Shown: piece by piece, positions 20,523 to 29,335 of the stretch
Numbering within the stretch: position 1 is the stretch's first letter
Layout: every line of letters begins with the position of its first letter
Assembly (NCBI GenBank): GCA_001828855.1
Contig: MHZT01000044.1
Location: 62,001 to 126,000, forward strand
Length of the DNA: 64,000 bases
Direction: 5' to 3'
Origin: Rhodobacterales bacterium RIFCSPHIGHO2_02_FULL_62_130
GTDB taxonomy: Bacteria; Pseudomonadota; Alphaproteobacteria; Rhodobacterales; Rhodobacteraceae
Notes under the pieces: model-generated
Told to the model about the DNA's origin: nothing
Seen by the model: only the letters and a program-made list of their open reading frames with translations
Databases searched by the model: none
Made by a program: the position numbers and the translations under genes

Positions 20523-21482
20523 TTATCGCTTGGGCGCGACAACCTCGTCTTGCAGCAAAAGGCGGCCAGACCAAATCCCGCTTCCGACCAAATCTGCTGC
20601 CGTGGCGGTGATGGTTGCCGCAGCAAAGCGGGCAAGCCGCGGGGCCGCGCGGTCCGACGGATATGTCAGCATCAAACGCCGCAATGGAACCGGATCGGTG
20701 ATCGGAGCATAGGTCAACAGACCGCTGGCGATTTCCTCATGGATCGGGGCCAGCGGCAGGATGGTCAGGCCATGACCGCTTTTCACCAGATTTTTCAGGG
20801 TCGAATAGCTGTCAGCTTCGACCTGCACATCCAGCCGAATACCCCGTTCGCGCGCACAATCTTCCAGAATGTTACGAAGCCCGTGGCCCGTGCTGGGCAA
20901 AAGCAGCTTGCGATCTGCCATGCTGTCAAAGGCCACCGGACGATCCGGATGCAACGCAGATCCTGCCGGACCGATCAGATAAAGGATTTCCTCCAGCAAG
21001 GATTGCGATCGAAGCGACCGCAGAGGGCGGGATTCGAACAAGATTGCCACATCTATTTCGCCCCGATGCAGCCAATCCAGCAGATAGCCGGAATAGGCGC
21101 TGACAATGCGGATGGTTGCATCGGGATGGCGCGCACGAAACGCCGAAACCAGCGGCACCGACAGGATATCCGACACGGTGGGCGGCATGCCGATGGACAC
21201 ATGCCCCCGCAATGGCGCGTCCTCATCCGCGACCGATGTGCGGATTTCTTCAAGCTCGCCCATGATGCGATAGGCGTGACGCAGCACCTCTTGGCCAGCC
21301 TCTGTCACCACCATGCCGCGACCATGGCGGTCAAACAGGCGAATGCCAAGCTCGTCCTCCAGCATCCTGACCTGTCGGCTGAGTGCGGGTTGCGCGATCC
21401 GCAACCGGTCCGCCGCTTTGGACAGGCTGCCCAATTCGGAAACATGAATGATGGTGCGAAGCTGTGAGATATCCATTCCCAT
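20523..21482 (-). CDS. LysR-family transcriptional regulator
   Basis: The 319-residue product has a LysR helix-turn-helix (LSKAADRLRIAQPALSRQVR) and a two-lobed effector domain. It is divergent from the operon starting at 21575 and lies 87 bases downstream of the acyl-CoA dehydrogenase start. It is therefore placed to control both the plus-strand decarboxylase/PxpABC operon and the minus-strand CoA operon. There are two possible ATG starts two codons apart; the upstream one is given. The inducer is unknown. Confidence 0.92.
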   Translation of the reverse strand: MGMDISQLRTIIHVSELGSLSKAADRLRIAQPALSRQVRMLEDELGIRLFDRHGRGMVVTEAGQEVLRHAYRIMGELEEIRTSVADEDAPLRGHVSIGMPPTVSDILSVPLVSAFRARHPDATIRIVSAYSGYLLDWLHRGEIDVAILFESRPLRSLRSQSLLEEILYLIGPAGSALHPDRPVAFDSMADRKLLLPSTGHGLRNILEDCARERGIRLDVQVEADSYSTLKNLVKSGHGLTILPLAPIHEEIASGLLTYAPITDPVPLRRLMLTYPSDRAAPRLARFAAATITATAADLVGSGIWSGRLLLQDEVVAPKR

Positions 21483-21574
21483 ACAATACCGGCATAGCTG
21501 ATAAAGAAAATGGCTTGACGATATTTGTTTCGTGAAAGGCTAGGCAGGCAGGACAAGATGCTTGGAGGATGCCT

Positions 21575-22111
21575 GTGACCCAAACCCTGCCCGCACGCGA
21601 TCTGGCCGTGGACTGGCCTGTCGCCTTGTATGTCACGCTAAAAGAGGCGAGCGTTGGGCTGATGGCCTATGTGCCGGATGCAGGCCATTCTACACTGATC
21701 AATCTGTTCGGCGCAGACAAAGACGTTGCCACCAATGTGCTGACCACCGAAGAAGAGGGCATCGCGATTGCTGCGGGGGCTTGGCTGGGAGGCATGCGCT
21801 CGGTTGTGCTGATGCAATCTTCGGGTGTCGGCAATTGCATCAACATGCTGTCGCTGCCAGTGCAAACCCGCATGCCGCTTTTGATGCTGGTCACGATGCG
21901 GGGGGAATGGGACGAATTCAACCCGTGGCAAGTGCCGATGGGCCGCGCCACCCAAGCCGCGCTTGAAGCGATTGGCGTGACCGTACTGCGTGCCGAAACC
22001 GGAGACGATCTGGTGGAAACCGTGGCACAGGCCGTCACCATGGCGTTCGACGCCGACCAGCAAATTGCTGTGCTGATCGGCCAGCGGCTGTTGGGCAAGA
22101 AGAAATGGTAA
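21575..22111 (+). CDS. TPP-dependent decarboxylase, alpha subunit (sulfopyruvate/phosphonopyruvate decarboxylase-like)
   Basis: This 178-residue protein is the PYR domain of a split thiamine diphosphate decarboxylase of the ComD type. The cofactor-activating glutamate lies in TTEEEGIAIAAGAWLGG. A perfect GGAGG ends six bases before the GTG at 21575, which I therefore prefer; the ATG at 21569 touches GGAGG and is too close. The partner beta subunit follows with an overlap. ComDE-type enzymes decarboxylate 3-sulfopyruvate, but here the neighbours (aldehyde dehydrogenase, FAD oxidase, PxpABC) suggest another 2-oxo acid. Confidence 0.87.
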   Translation: MTQTLPARDLAVDWPVALYVTLKEASVGLMAYVPDAGHSTLINLFGADKDVATNVLTTEEEGIAIAAGAWLGGMRSVVLMQSSGVGNCINMLSLPVQTRMPLLMLVTMRGEWDEFNPWQVPMGRATQAALEAIGVTVLRAETGDDLVETVAQAVTMAFDADQQIAVLIGQRLLGKKKW

Positions 22112-22701
22112 ACGCGATGGAAAAGACAATGAACCGCCGCGATGCCGTGGCAAAGCTTTTGGCTGCCCGTGATGGCGCGCTTGTGGTCACGGGCCTTGGA
22201 TCACCTTCTTATGATGTGCATGCAGCCGGGGACCGAGACGACAATTATTATCTGTGGGGGGCAATGGGCGGGGCGGCCTTGGTCGGGCTTGGTCTGGCGC
22301 AGGCGCAACCGGCCAAACGGATCATGGTGATCACCGGCGACGGCGAGCAACTGATGGCCTTTGGCGCGTTGGCGACGATTTCGGTGGCCGCGCCCAAGAA
22401 CCTCGACATTATCGTGCTGGACAACCAGCACTTCGGTGAAACCGGCATGCAAACCAGCCATACCGGGCGCGGCATTGATCTGCACAGCATCGCCGCCGCT
22501 TGCGGGTTTACGCAAACCGCCTGCCTGCGTGATCTGGCCGAGGTAGACGCGCTGTGCGAAACATTGCGCCAAGCCAGCACAGGCCCGCGCCTGTTCGTGC
22601 TGAAAATCACCGCCGAGAACCTGCCGCGTTCATTGCCGCCGCGCGATGCGACCTTCGTCAAGACACGCTTTCGGGCGCATCTTGGCCTTTCCCCCTGCTA
22701 A
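22105..22701 (+). CDS. TPP-dependent decarboxylase, beta subunit (ComE-like)
   Basis: The product of up to 198 residues is the PP domain that completes the split decarboxylase. It has the thiamine diphosphate/Mg motif beginning GDGEQLMAFGAL and ending near IIVLDNQHFGE. It overlaps the alpha-subunit stop. No start has a strong ribosome site; the ATG at 22129 (MNRRDAVAKLL) is an alternative that would match the usual N-terminus of the family. Together the subunits should convert a 2-oxo acid to an aldehyde, the substrate for the next gene. Confidence 0.87.
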   Translation: MVNAMEKTMNRRDAVAKLLAARDGALVVTGLGSPSYDVHAAGDRDDNYYLWGAMGGAALVGLGLAQAQPAKRIMVITGDGEQLMAFGALATISVAAPKNLDIIVLDNQHFGETGMQTSHTGRGIDLHSIAAACGFTQTACLRDLAEVDALCETLRQASTGPRLFVLKITAENLPRSLPPRDATFVKTRFRAHLGLSPC

Positions 22702-22707
22702 GGTGCG

Positions 22708-24183
22708 ATGATGTCCTTGATCCAGTTCCACAACATCATCGGCGGGCAGGAACAGACCGCCCGCGCCAGCTTTGAAAGCTATGATCCCTACACAGGCAAG
22801 CCTTGGGCGCTGATCCCCGCCGATGGTGTGGCCGAAGTGGATCAGGCCGTTGCGGCGGCAAAGGCGGCGTTCCGCTCAAAGGATTGGGCGGGGCTGACCG
22901 CAACGGCGCGGGGCAAATTGCTGAACCGCCTTGCCGATCTGATATTGCAGAATGCCGAACGTATTGCCGCGATCGAAACCCGTGACAATGGCAAACTCTT
23001 GTCCGAGATGACCACACAGTTGCGTTATATCCCCGAATGGTTCCGCTATTTCGGAGGGCTGTGCGACAAGATCGAGGGCGCGGTTCTGCCCATCGACAAG
23101 GCGAATATGTTTGCCTTCACGCGGCGCGAGCCTTTGGGCGTGATTGCCGCCATCGTGCCGTGGAACTCTCCGCTGCTGTTGCTGACGTGGAAACTGGCCC
23201 CGCTGTTGGCTGCGGGCAATACCGTGGTGATCAAGCCCTCAGAACATGCTGCTGCCTCGACACTGGAATTTGTGAAACTGTTCGCGCAGGCGGGCTTTCC
23301 GGCAGGAGTGGTCAATACGGTGACCGGCCTGCCACTGGAGGTGGGCGCACCTTTGGTCACGCATCCTGATGTGGCGAAAGTGGCCTTTACCGGAGGGGAA
23401 CCGGGCGGTCTGGCGGTTTATCAGGCTGCAGCGGCACAGATGAAGACGGTCACGCTGGAACTGGGCGGCAAATCGGCCAATATCATCTTTGACGATGCCG
23501 ATGTGGACAATGCCGTGAAGGGTGCAGTCTCTGGTATCTTTGCGGCTTCGGGGCAGACCTGCATCGCGGGGTCGCGGCTGTTGGTGCATCGGTCGATCCA
23601 TGATCGGGTGGTCGACGGGTTGGTCGATCTGGCAAAAACCGCCCGGATCGGTGATCCGTCACAGATGACAACGCAGGTCGGGCCGATCACAACCCAAAAC
23701 CAGCGTGACAAGGTGCTGTCCTACTTGGGCATCGCGCGCGCCGAAGGGGCAACGGCTGTTCTGGGTGGCGGCACGCCAGCAGGGCTTGGTGACGGATGGT
23801 TTGTCGAGCCGACGATCTTTACCAGCGTCAACAACCAGATGCGGATTGCCCGCGAAGAGGTATTTGGCCCTGTGCTGTCCGTCATCCCGTTTGATGACGA
23901 AGAGCAGGCCTTTGCCATCGCCAATGACAGCCCCTATGGGCTTGCCGCCGGAATCTGGACGCAAAATATCGGGCGGGCCTTGCGGGGCGCTGCGGCGATG
24001 GAGGCTGGCACGGTATGGGTCAACACCTACCGCGCTGTCAGCTATATGGCACCTTTTGGCGGCTACAAGCGCAGCGGGATCGGGCGGGAAAGCGGGCAAG
24101 AGGCGATCGACGCCTATCTTCAAACCAAGACGGTCTGGATTGACATGCTGGGTCAGACCGCCAACCCGTTTGTGATCCGCTAG
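22708..24183 (+). CDS. Aldehyde dehydrogenase family protein
   Basis: This 491-residue NAD(P)-dependent enzyme has the standard aldehyde dehydrogenase motifs: the catalytic asparagine in IVPWNSPLLLL, the glutamate in TLELGGKSANIIF, and the nucleophilic cysteine in ASGQTCIAGSRLL. Instead of the usual FTGST, the cofactor loop reads AFTGGEPGG. It follows the two decarboxylase subunits and probably oxidises their aldehyde product to a carboxylic acid. Two adjacent ATG codons are possible starts; AAGG is better spaced for the second. Confidence 0.95.
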   Translation: MMSLIQFHNIIGGQEQTARASFESYDPYTGKPWALIPADGVAEVDQAVAAAKAAFRSKDWAGLTATARGKLLNRLADLILQNAERIAAIETRDNGKLLSEMTTQLRYIPEWFRYFGGLCDKIEGAVLPIDKANMFAFTRREPLGVIAAIVPWNSPLLLLTWKLAPLLAAGNTVVIKPSEHAAASTLEFVKLFAQAGFPAGVVNTVTGLPLEVGAPLVTHPDVAKVAFTGGEPGGLAVYQAAAAQMKTVTLELGGKSANIIFDDADVDNAVKGAVSGIFAASGQTCIAGSRLLVHRSIHDRVVDGLVDLAKTARIGDPSQMTTQVGPITTQNQRDKVLSYLGIARAEGATAVLGGGTPAGLGDGWFVEPTIFTSVNNQMRIAREEVFGPVLSVIPFDDEEQAFAIANDSPYGLAAGIWTQNIGRALRGAAAMEAGTVWVNTYRAVSYMAPFGGYKRSGIGRESGQEAIDAYLQTKTVWIDMLGQTANPFVIR

Positions 24184-24184
24184 C

Positions 24185-25351
24185 ATGACATCCGAACGGG
24201 TTGTCATTGTCGGCGGCGCGATCATGGGCAGCTTTGCCGCTTGGTCGTTGCGACAGCAGGGCTTTGCCGGAAGCATTACGGTTGTTGAAAAAGACCCCAG
24301 CTATCGCCTTTGTTCGACCGCACTGTCAGCAGCCTCGATCCGCACGCAGTTCGGTACGCCGATCAACGTGCAACTCAGCCTTTACGGCGTCGATTTCTTT
24401 CGCAACATCACCCGCCATTTCGGCACGGGCGCGGACATTGCCTATAAGGAAAACGGCTATCTGATCCTTGGAGGGCCGGACACAGTTGCAGCAAGGCAGG
24501 CAGGGGTTGCGATGCAACGGGCCGAAGGGGCTGACATTATAGCCCTTTCGCCGGATGAGTTGACCCAGCGCTTTCCCAAGATGCGGTTCGAAGGCGTGGG
24601 CATCGGCACCTTTGGCCAGACGGGCGACGGCTGGTTCGATGCGTGGTCCTTGCTTGCGTTGGTGCGCCGCGCCGCCCGCGCCTTGGGGGTCAGCTATGTC
24701 GATGCCGAAGCAAGCGGCCTACGCATCGCGGGCGGACAGGTGATTGGGGTAATGCTGGCCTCGGGTGACGTGCTGCCGTGTGACTGGTGCGTGAATGCGG
24801 CGGGTCCGGCCTCGGCCAAGCTGGTCAAAGCGATTGGCATCGATTTGCCCGTAACGCCCCGCAAGCGCACGGTTTTCAGCTTTCGCGCACCGATTTCGCC
24901 GAACGGGTTTCCGATGCTGTTTGACACGTCAGGCATATGGGTGCGCCCCGAAGGCACGGGCTTTATCGGTGGTATCCAACCGCCTGCCGATCAGGACCCC
25001 GACGCGACCGGAGATTTCGAACCGCACCATCACTTGATGCAAGATCCGTTCTGGTCCCTGTTGGCGGCGCGTATCCCCGCTATGGAAACCCTGCGTCTGG
25101 AACGGGCATGGGCAGGACATTACGAGGTGAATGCGCTCGATCATAACGGCATTCTTGGCCCGCATGACCTGTTGCAAAACCTGATCTTCAGCACCGGCTT
25201 TTCCGGTCATGGCGTGATGCACGCCCCTGCTGCGGGCAGGGCGGTGGCAGAATGGATCACCGGAGGAGGGTTCAAAACGCTTGATGTCAGCGCGCTGGGC
25301 TGGAACCGTATCCGCGACAAGCAACCGATGCCAGAAACTGTGGTCTATTGA
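24185..25351 (+). CDS. FAD-dependent oxidoreductase of the DAO family
   Basis: The 388-residue product has an N-terminal FAD-binding Rossmann motif (VVIVGGAIMGSFAAWSL) and the amine/amino-acid oxidase domain seen in sarcosine oxidase beta subunits and D-amino-acid dehydrogenases. The C-terminal FSTGFSGHGVMHAPAAGRAVA element is the second FAD-contact region. It begins one base after the aldehyde dehydrogenase stop. In this operon it could oxidise the amino acid released by PxpABC to the 2-oxo acid used by the decarboxylase; that order is inference. Confidence 0.9.
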   Translation: MTSERVVIVGGAIMGSFAAWSLRQQGFAGSITVVEKDPSYRLCSTALSAASIRTQFGTPINVQLSLYGVDFFRNITRHFGTGADIAYKENGYLILGGPDTVAARQAGVAMQRAEGADIIALSPDELTQRFPKMRFEGVGIGTFGQTGDGWFDAWSLLALVRRAARALGVSYVDAEASGLRIAGGQVIGVMLASGDVLPCDWCVNAAGPASAKLVKAIGIDLPVTPRKRTVFSFRAPISPNGFPMLFDTSGIWVRPEGTGFIGGIQPPADQDPDATGDFEPHHHLMQDPFWSLLAARIPAMETLRLERAWAGHYEVNALDHNGILGPHDLLQNLIFSTGFSGHGVMHAPAAGRAVAEWITGGGFKTLDVSALGWNRIRDKQPMPETVVY

Positions 25352-25364
25352 AGGAGAGCGGAAC

Positions 25365-26141
25365 ATGAGATTTTCCGGCAAAGTCGCAATCATTACAGGC
25401 GGCGCGCGCGGCATAGGACGGGCCTGCGCCGAACGGTTCTTGTCCGAAGGCGCACAGGTAGCGATTGCAGATGTTGACGTGGACCAACTTGTCAAGACCG
25501 CCGCCGAACTGGGTGGGCCAGACCGTGTGCTTGCCGTGACCACAGATGTGGCACAGAAAGATCAGGTTGACAGGCTGGTGGCGCAGACCGTCGCGGCCTT
25601 TGGCCGGCTGGATGTCATGGTCAACAATGCTGGCATCGCACAGGTCAAGGATTACCTCGACATCACGCCCGAAGATTTTGACCGCGTTCTGGGCATCAAT
25701 CTGAAAGGCGTCTTTCTGGGTATTCAGGCTGCCGCCCGCCAGATGATCGCGCAGGGCCAAGGCGGAGTCATCGTCAATATGTCCTCGATCAACTCGGGTC
25801 TGGCCAACCCGAACCTTGCGACCTATGCAATTTCCAAGGCGGGCATCAATCAGGCCACCAGCACCGCCGCCGTGGCTTTTGCCCCCCATAACATCAGGGT
25901 TTGCGGCGTTGGTCCCGGCACGATTGCGACAGAAATGATCGAGGGCGCTTTCACGAAACGCGCCGGAGGCAATGACATCATCCTGTCGCGCACCCCCATC
26001 GGTCGCCTTGGCCGCCCCGAAGAAATCGCCTCGGTCGTGGCGTTTCTGGCGTCAGACGATGCGTCGTATTTCACCGGTGAGACGATCTATCCCGACGGGG
26101 GCCGCCGCATCCTGAACTACACTGTTCCGGTGAAAGGCTAG
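25365..26141 (+). CDS. SDR-family oxidoreductase
   Basis: This 258-residue classical short-chain dehydrogenase has the cofactor motif TGGARGIG, the NNAG motif, and the catalytic Ser with Tyr-x-x-x-Lys (YAISK). The ATG at 25365 follows a strong AAGGAGAG that overlaps the preceding stop; longer in-frame starts lie inside the upstream gene. It could oxidise a hydroxyacyl-CoA or hydroxy acid in the same pathway. The acidic residue after the second strand (ADVDVDQL) suggests preference for NAD. Confidence 0.93.
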   Translation: MRFSGKVAIITGGARGIGRACAERFLSEGAQVAIADVDVDQLVKTAAELGGPDRVLAVTTDVAQKDQVDRLVAQTVAAFGRLDVMVNNAGIAQVKDYLDITPEDFDRVLGINLKGVFLGIQAAARQMIAQGQGGVIVNMSSINSGLANPNLATYAISKAGINQATSTAAVAFAPHNIRVCGVGPGTIATEMIEGAFTKRAGGNDIILSRTPIGRLGRPEEIASVVAFLASDDASYFTGETIYPDGGRRILNYTVPVKG

Positions 26142-26144
26142 GCC

Positions 26145-26597
26145 ATGACAGACCGGTTCAACAAGTTGCACCACCTTTGCATCGTCGTGCATGATATCGA
26201 CAAGGCGCAGGCCTATTACGAATCCATCGGCATTGCGCCTTGGGAAAGCTATCCGCCGCTGGCCGAATATGAAGAGTTGGAGGTGCCAAGCCCTGAAGGC
26301 TTCCGGACGATGCAATACCGCATCTGCAATCTGCCGAATGTGCAGTTTCAACTCTGCCAGCCCAGCAACAACCCCAGCCCGCAGCGACAGTTCCTTGACG
26401 CCAAAGGCGAGGGCGTTTTCCACATCGGCTTCGAGGTGCCAGACGCCGACAAAGCCGAAGCACAGGCACTGGCAGATGGGCTAAGGGTAAAGATGCGCGG
26501 GCGACGTGCAAACCGCAGCGGCTTCACCTATTATGACACCGCAGAGGGTGCGGGGGTGGTCTTGTTGACCCGCGCAACGGGGCAAGCGGGAAAGTAA
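26145..26597 (+). CDS. VOC-family protein (glyoxalase/epimerase-like)
   Basis: The 150-residue product has the paired beta-alpha-beta-beta-beta units of the vicinal oxygen chelate superfamily. A first metal-ligand histidine is in FNKLHHLCIVVHDIDKA, a glutamine/glutamate in the middle, and another histidine in GVFHIGFEVPDA. Family members include methylmalonyl-CoA epimerase and glyoxalases, so an epimerase role in the CoA pathway is possible but not shown. It lies between the SDR and pxpA. Confidence 0.88.
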   Translation: MTDRFNKLHHLCIVVHDIDKAQAYYESIGIAPWESYPPLAEYEELEVPSPEGFRTMQYRICNLPNVQFQLCQPSNNPSPQRQFLDAKGEGVFHIGFEVPDADKAEAQALADGLRVKMRGRRANRSGFTYYDTAEGAGVVLLTRATGQAGK

Positions 26598-26602
26598 GAC
26601 AC

Positions 26603-27364
26603 ATGACGCAGATCGACCTCAATTCCGATTTGGGCGAGGGGTATGGCCCTTGGTCTATGGGCGACGATGCGGCGATGCTGGCTGTCGTCACCAGCGCCAA
26701 CATCGCTTGCGGGGGTCATGCCAGCGACCCCGAGACGATGTATCAAACGCTGCAGCTTGCGGCGCAGCGCGGGGTGAGTGTTGGCGCGCATCCGGGCTAT
26801 AATGATCCGCTTGGATTTGGCCGCCGCGTTATCCCGATGGCCCCTGTCGAGATCGGTCGCATGATTGTGGCCCAGATCGGTGCGCTGCAGGCCATGGCGA
26901 CACTTGCAGGCACCCGCGTCGCCTATGTCAAACCGCATGGCGCGCTTGGAAATCTGGCGGCGGCGGATCACGACGTGGCAAAGGCGGTTGTGGCAGCCGT
27001 GCAGGCGCTGTCGCCCGATCTGGCAATCCTTGCGATTTCCGGCACGGCACTGGAACAGGCTGCCCGCAGCGCCCGCGCCAGCGTCTACTCCGAGATTTTT
27101 GCCGACCGCGCCTATCTGGCGAACGGGCAACTGGTGCCACGATCCCGCGCCGGAGCTGTGATCCATGACGCCGAAACCGCCGTGGCGCGGCTTTTGGGGT
27201 TTATGCAGACCGGTCGCATGCCCGTGCTGGATGGCGATCCGATCCCGCTTGCAGCGCAGTCTATCTGCGTGCATGGCGACAGCCCGAATGCGGTGCAGAT
27301 GGCGCAACTGATCCGCGCACGCTTGACAGCGGAAGGCATCGGCCTTGTGCCTTTCCTCGGCTAG
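26603..27364 (+). CDS. pxpA: 5-oxoprolinase subunit A (LamB/YcsF family)
   Basis: This 253-residue protein starts with the signature IDLNSDLGEGYGPW of PxpA and contains SANIACGGHASDP and YVKPHGALGN. In bacteria PxpA, PxpB and PxpC form an ATP-dependent 5-oxoprolinase that opens the lactam ring of pyroglutamate. The three genes follow each other here almost without gaps. Their location in a catabolic operon, rather than alone as a housekeeping repair unit, suggests a related lactam or cyclic amide as substrate. Confidence 0.95.
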   Translation: MTQIDLNSDLGEGYGPWSMGDDAAMLAVVTSANIACGGHASDPETMYQTLQLAAQRGVSVGAHPGYNDPLGFGRRVIPMAPVEIGRMIVAQIGALQAMATLAGTRVAYVKPHGALGNLAAADHDVAKAVVAAVQALSPDLAILAISGTALEQAARSARASVYSEIFADRAYLANGQLVPRSRAGAVIHDAETAVARLLGFMQTGRMPVLDGDPIPLAAQSICVHGDSPNAVQMAQLIRARLTAEGIGLVPFLG

Positions 27365-27367
27365 CCG

Positions 27368-28042
27368 ATGATTACGTTTCGCCCCGTTGCAGACCATGCC
27401 ATTTTGGTCGATTTCGCCGACACCCTGTCGGATGCTGCACATGCAGCGGTGCTGCACCTTGACCAAGCCCTTGCGGCCCGTCCCTGCGCTGGCTTCCGCG
27501 AGGCGATACCGGCTTTTGTCAACTTGCTGGTCGATTTCGACCCTCTGATCACCGATCACCGCGCGGTCGAGACACATCTGCGCGGCTTGCTGGACCACCC
27601 CGCCGCCGCCACGTCGCTGCCCGCCCAACGCGAGGTTCTGGTCTGCTATGACGATGATCTGGCCCCCGATCTTGCTTCTGTGGCCCGAATGACCGGCCTT
27701 TCAACCGAGACCGTTATCAACGCCCATCTGGCGGGCGATTATGCGGTGTTCCTTTACGGCTTTGCGCCCGGTTATGCCTATCTTGGCGGTGTGCCAAAGC
27801 CGATCCAACTGGATCGCAAACCGGCGGCGGTGCGCGGAGTGGCGGCAGGAAGCGTCATCATCGCGGGGCCGCAATGCCTTGTCACTACGCTGACAATGCC
27901 AACCGGCTGGTGGATCATCGGGCGATCCCCTACACAAATTCTGACGGGTGACCCAGAGCGGCCCTTCTTGTTCGATGTCGGTGACAAAGTGCGGTTCCGC
28001 AGGATCACCCGCGCCGAGTTTGCCTCAGGCGGAGGCGCATAG
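27368..28042 (+). CDS. pxpB: 5-oxoprolinase subunit B (allophanate hydrolase subunit 1-like)
   Basis: The 224-residue product belongs to the KipI/PxpB family. The conserved GFAPGYAYLGGVP stretch and the ending region IITGPQ-like (VIIAGPQCLVTT) are visible. It lies three bases after pxpA and abuts pxpC. It should form a complex with PxpC and act with PxpA in ATP-dependent ring opening. Confidence 0.94.
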   Translation: MITFRPVADHAILVDFADTLSDAAHAAVLHLDQALAARPCAGFREAIPAFVNLLVDFDPLITDHRAVETHLRGLLDHPAAATSLPAQREVLVCYDDDLAPDLASVARMTGLSTETVINAHLAGDYAVFLYGFAPGYAYLGGVPKPIQLDRKPAAVRGVAAGSVIIAGPQCLVTTLTMPTGWWIIGRSPTQILTGDPERPFLFDVGDKVRFRRITRAEFASGGGA

Positions 28043-28996
28043 ATGGCAGATGCCGTTTTCAAAACCGTTTTCGCCGGACCCCATGCGTCGATTCAAGACG
28101 GCGGAAGGCGTGGGCTGATGCGGTTTGGCGTGCCGGCCTCGGGTCCGATGGATCGCAAATCCTTTGCTTTGGCCAACCTTGCCTTGGGCAAGGACGCAGA
28201 CGCCGCGGGGATTGAAATCTCGATGGGCGGGCTGGTGCTGGACTGTGTGTCGGGGGCCACGACGCTTGCGATTGCGGGCGGGGGCTTCATCGTTGAACGG
28301 GACGGGGCAAGGCTGGGATCATGGTCAACCCTGCCGATCCGTGCCGGGCAAAAGCTGACCATCCGGCCCGGCCCATGGGGCAGCTGGACATATCTTGCCT
28401 TTGCCGGAAAGCTGACCGCGACACAGTGGCTGGGAAGTGCCGCCACGCATGCCTTGTCAGGTTTCGGCGGGGGCAAGCTGACAACGGGGCAAGAGATCAC
28501 CATCACGGATGCCATACAGCACAGTGACGCCATCACTGCCATCGCCTGCCCTATCTGGGCGCGACCGCGCCAGCACCTGCATGTGGTCCTTGGGCCGCAG
28601 GACCGCTATTTCAGCGCTGCTGCCCTGCAAGCACTGCTGACCGAGCCATTTTACCTGACCTCGGCCTATGATCGCATGGGCCTGCGTCTGCGCGGCCCCT
28701 CGCTTGCCCCGGATGCGGCACTCAGCATTCCCTCCGAGGCTATCCTGCGCGGATCTGTGCAAGTCTCGGGGGATGGGGTGCCGACGGTGCTGTTGTCAGA
28801 CCACCAGACGACCGGTGGCTATCCCAAGATTGCGACCGTCCTCGCGGATGATCTTGATGGCTTCGTGCAGTTGCGGACAAATGATGCTGTGGCTTTCAAA
28901 GCCATAACTGCACCGCAGGCCGTTCAATTGGCCCGCACCCGCGCTGCGGCAATTGCCACAGTCTATGCCAAAGTGCGTGACCTTGCCGGGCGATAG
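28043..28996 (+). CDS. pxpC: 5-oxoprolinase subunit C (biotin-dependent carboxyltransferase/KipA family)
   Basis: This 317-residue protein has the PxpC/KipA signatures near the N-terminus (QDGGRRGLMRFGVPASGPMD) and near the C-terminus (LLSDHQTTGGYPKIATV). It starts directly at the end of pxpB. It is the last gene of the plus-strand operon 21575-28996, six bases from the convergent repressor gene. Confidence 0.94.
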   Translation: MADAVFKTVFAGPHASIQDGGRRGLMRFGVPASGPMDRKSFALANLALGKDADAAGIEISMGGLVLDCVSGATTLAIAGGGFIVERDGARLGSWSTLPIRAGQKLTIRPGPWGSWTYLAFAGKLTATQWLGSAATHALSGFGGGKLTTGQEITITDAIQHSDAITAIACPIWARPRQHLHVVLGPQDRYFSAAALQALLTEPFYLTSAYDRMGLRLRGPSLAPDAALSIPSEAILRGSVQVSGDGVPTVLLSDHQTTGGYPKIATVLADDLDGFVQLRTNDAVAFKAITAPQAVQLARTRAAAIATVYAKVRDLAGR

Positions 28997-29002
28997 GATG
29001 CC

Positions 29003-29335
29003 TCAGGCGACTTGCCGACAAAACGCCTGACGCAGCGATTGGATGACCGGCACGATATCATGCCGCGCCAACCCGTAGACCACGCTTTTGCCTTCCCGAT
29101 GCGCCTGCACGAACCCTTCGGCCCGCAACCGCATAAGCTGCTGCGAAACTGCGGCCTGCGGTTCGTGCAGCGCCTCGGACAGCTGGGATACGCACATGGT
29201 GCGGTCCAGCAGATAGCACAAAATCTGAAGGCGTCCGACATGGGACAGCGCCTTCAGCAATGCCACCGCACGCGCGGCAGCCTCGGGATCGTTGCCCTTT
29301 GGGTCGAACCCGTCGGGGACAGCCGCATCTGTCAC
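29003..29335 (-). CDS. sqrR: ArsR-family repressor of the SqrR/BigR persulfide-sensor type
   Basis: This 110-residue winged-helix repressor has the ArsR core (LSEALHEPQAAVSQQLMRLR). It carries cysteines at residues 40 (LQILCYLL) and 106 (RQAFCRQ), corresponding to Cys41 and Cys107 that form the polysulfide bridge in Rhodobacter SqrR; BigR has the same pair. A third cysteine is at 48. The GTG at 29335 overlaps the preceding gene's TGA (GTGA), which fixes the start. As last gene of an operon with sulfide:quinone oxidoreductase it very likely derepresses this region when persulfides form. Longer frames upstream cross the DUF2892 gene and are unlikely. Confidence 0.9.
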   Translation of the reverse strand: MTDAAVPDGFDPKGNDPEAAARAVALLKALSHVGRLQILCYLLDRTMCVSQLSEALHEPQAAVSQQLMRLRAEGFVQAHREGKSVVYGLARHDIVPVIQSLRQAFCRQVA

